Origin: an uncultured Collinsella sp.
Lineage (GTDB): Bacteria > Actinomycetota > Coriobacteriia > Coriobacteriales > Coriobacteriaceae
DNA length: 33,829 nucleotides
Direction of reading: 5' to 3'
NCBI GenBank assembly: GCA_900754275.1
Contig: CAAECF010000047.1
Location: 1 to 33,829 of the forward strand
Both the position numbers and the translations under genes were made by a program. The notes beneath the pieces were generated by a model. That model was not told the origin of the DNA and ran no database searches. It worked only from the letters and a program-made list of their open reading frames with translations. The stretch's first letter is position 1, and each line of letters opens with the position of its first letter. Below are positions 33,757 through 33,829 of this stretch, in pieces.

Positions 33757-33829
33757 CTGTAAAAACAACCATTTTGACCAACGCTCAACAACCAATCATG
33801 CCAACGCAATCCCGCCATTTGCGCCAACG
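33757..33829. other. sequence replacing the 5' part of the IS110 element
   Basis: Non-IS sequence up to the window end, with GTTGG/CCAAC words repeated (ACCAACGCTCAACAACC, GCCAACGC, GCCAACG). I see no gene in it. Confidence 0.35.

Noticed and set aside
33009..33827. 272-codon frame overlapping the IS110 fragment
   Set aside because: It reads the transposase DNA in the wrong frame and continues through the inverted-repeat element; the 33368 frame carries the family motifs.

Overview
The window is GC-rich, gene-dense bacterial DNA with no tRNA, rRNA or CRISPR array. Several things point to a Coriobacteriia gut actinobacterium, probably Collinsella or a close relative: codon use rich in GCC, CTG and GGC; a LexA box of actinobacterial form; a fermentative pyruvate formate-lyase; a sucrose PTS; and an IS110-type transposase fragment. 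The genus assignment is inference; no marker gene is present.

Layout. 1-3.7 kb: a LolD/FtsX-type ABC transporter pair on the minus strand, bracketed by a perfect 35-bp inverted repeat. 3.8-4.5 kb: a GyrI-like gene behind a LexA-type box. 4.7-5.3 kb: a gene graveyard, where the 5' part of an Abi-family phage-defence gene is joined to the 3' end of a ClC-type channel gene. 5.3-5.9 kb: ogt. 6.5-12.2 kb: an aspartate-to-threonine block (asd and lysC on minus; thrC and thrB on plus), with homoserine dehydrogenase not in view. 12.2-14.8 kb: engB, an MTA/SAH nucleosidase and a membrane-anchored beta-lactamase-like serine hydrolase. 15.0-16.9 kb: pflA and degV. 17.2-22.8 kb: a sucrose cluster (LacI regulator, atypical GH32, PTS EIIBC, sucrose-6-phosphate hydrolase) with recurrent operator-like sites. 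23.1-25.5 kb: pyruvate formate-lyase split into a 683-residue body and a separate 83-residue glycyl-radical protein. 25.9-27.8 kb: a KdgT-type permease and a short-chain dehydrogenase. 28.2-32.9 kb: a MarR regulator and a heterodimeric ABC exporter in one overlapping operon. 33.0-33.8 kb: a small inverted-repeat element and a truncated IS110 transposase.

The most unusual signal is a family of four large intergenic palindromes (6508-6637, 10937-11048, 11937-12123, 22909-23091). Their stems have unrelated sequences but pair almost perfectly. All four keep the same asymmetric internal loop, (R)YYCCGCA on one side and (G/C)AGGAC on the other, followed by a short covarying helix. Three carry a two-base AT bulge at the same place, and two share an almost identical apical domain. 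Conserved loops between covarying helices suggest a folded RNA, or a single-stranded-DNA element, rather than ordinary terminators. Second is the split pyruvate formate-lyase, in which the oxygen-sensitive glycyl-radical segment is made as a separate small protein with its own ribosome binding site.

Functionally the region joins sucrose uptake and hydrolysis, fermentative pyruvate cleavage to acetyl-CoA and formate, threonine-family amino-acid synthesis, and two exporter systems. Several starts were moved inward to codons preceded by a credible ribosome binding site, as stated in each entry.
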